Source: Corallincola holothuriorum
GTDB taxonomy: Bacteria; Pseudomonadota; Gammaproteobacteria; Enterobacterales; Neiellaceae
Reading direction: 5' to 3'
Length of the DNA stretch: 64,000 nt
Assembly: GCF_003336225.1 (NCBI RefSeq)
Contig: NZ_QPID01000012.1
Coordinates: forward strand, 106,459 to 170,458
Position 1 is the stretch's first letter. Every line of letters begins with the position of its first letter. A program made the translations under genes and the position numbers. The notes under the pieces were generated by a model that worked only from the letters and a program-made list of their open reading frames with translations, was not told where the DNA came from and searched no databases. Positions 63,980-64,000 of the stretch are shown here, one piece after another.

Positions 63980-64000
63980 TGAATTACAGTAGCATACTTT
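63979..64000 (+). CDS. Start of a gene cut by the window edge
   Basis: ATG 63979 has a perfect GGAGG ribosome site 5 bases upstream and reads MNYSSIL to the window end. Seven residues are too few to assign a family. The folded leader suggests a transposase gene. Confidence 0.4.

Noticed and set aside
1..64000. CRISPR arrays, rRNA or tRNA genes
   Set aside because: No regularly spaced repeats and no clover-leaf or rRNA-like sequence was seen on either strand by reading.

Overview
The window reads as chromosomal DNA of a marine-type gammaproteobacterium, probably of the order Alteromonadales or close to it. Three things point there. The block hemN - DUF2489 gene - yihI - CsrB/C-like RNA - dsbA-like gene - cytochrome c4 - engB - Spot 42 - polA matches the polA/spf/engB/csrC/yihI/hemN neighbourhood of enteric and Vibrio/Shewanella-type genomes. 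The Spot 42 RNA is nearly identical to the enterobacterial one over its first 24 nt. The window also has an exosortase A (XrtA/PrsK/PrsR/PrsT) polysaccharide locus and a LapG/LapD pair. I cannot name the genus.

Bases 1 to about 34,000 are a large extracellular polysaccharide locus in two convergent halves. The plus-strand half (1-15,100) encodes the end of a polyprenyl-phosphate sugar transferase, several GT2/GT4 glycosyltransferases, an exported protein, a polysaccharide deacetylase, a Wzy-like polymerase/ligase, a Wzx-like flippase, an asparagine-synthase-type amidotransferase and two GNAT-type acyltransferases. Many of these overlap by 1-4 bases. It is followed by an IS30-family insertion sequence (about 15,207-16,294) and a PA14/calcium-repeat/FN3 lipoprotein. 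The minus-strand half (33,920 to 18,274) starts with the PrsK sensor kinase and PrsR sigma-54 activator. It continues with the PrsT TPR lipoprotein, an XrtA-type deacetylase, exosortase A with a fused EpsI domain, glycosyltransferases, a CapK-like adenylate-forming enzyme and an SGNH-containing O-acyltransferase. No PEP-CTERM sorting substrate lies in the window.

Bases 34,148-36,802 hold lapG and lapD, the c-di-GMP-controlled periplasmic protease system that governs retention of a large adhesin. No adhesin gene is present. Bases 36,843-48,184 hold an FN3 lipoprotein that resembles the end of the PA14 lipoprotein, small exported proteins, a GH31 glycosidase behind a good sigma-54 promoter candidate, a small protein made of two near-identical repeats, a response regulator, an acyltransferase, an MscS-type channel, an unusual ZIP/permease fusion with a His-rich tail, and a sensor kinase.

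Bases 48,419-57,191 are the conserved housekeeping block. The DsbA-like protein there has lost every cysteine. The gap before yihI encodes a CsrB/CsrC-like RNA with AGGA loops. The gap between engB and polA holds Spot 42 plus at least one further well-supported small RNA gene and a third terminator-bearing segment, all on the minus strand. The last 7 kb carry elbB, an exported DUF4097-like protein, purU, a small beta-barrel protein, a lipoprotein, selO, a small hypothetical gene and the first codons of what may be another mobile element.
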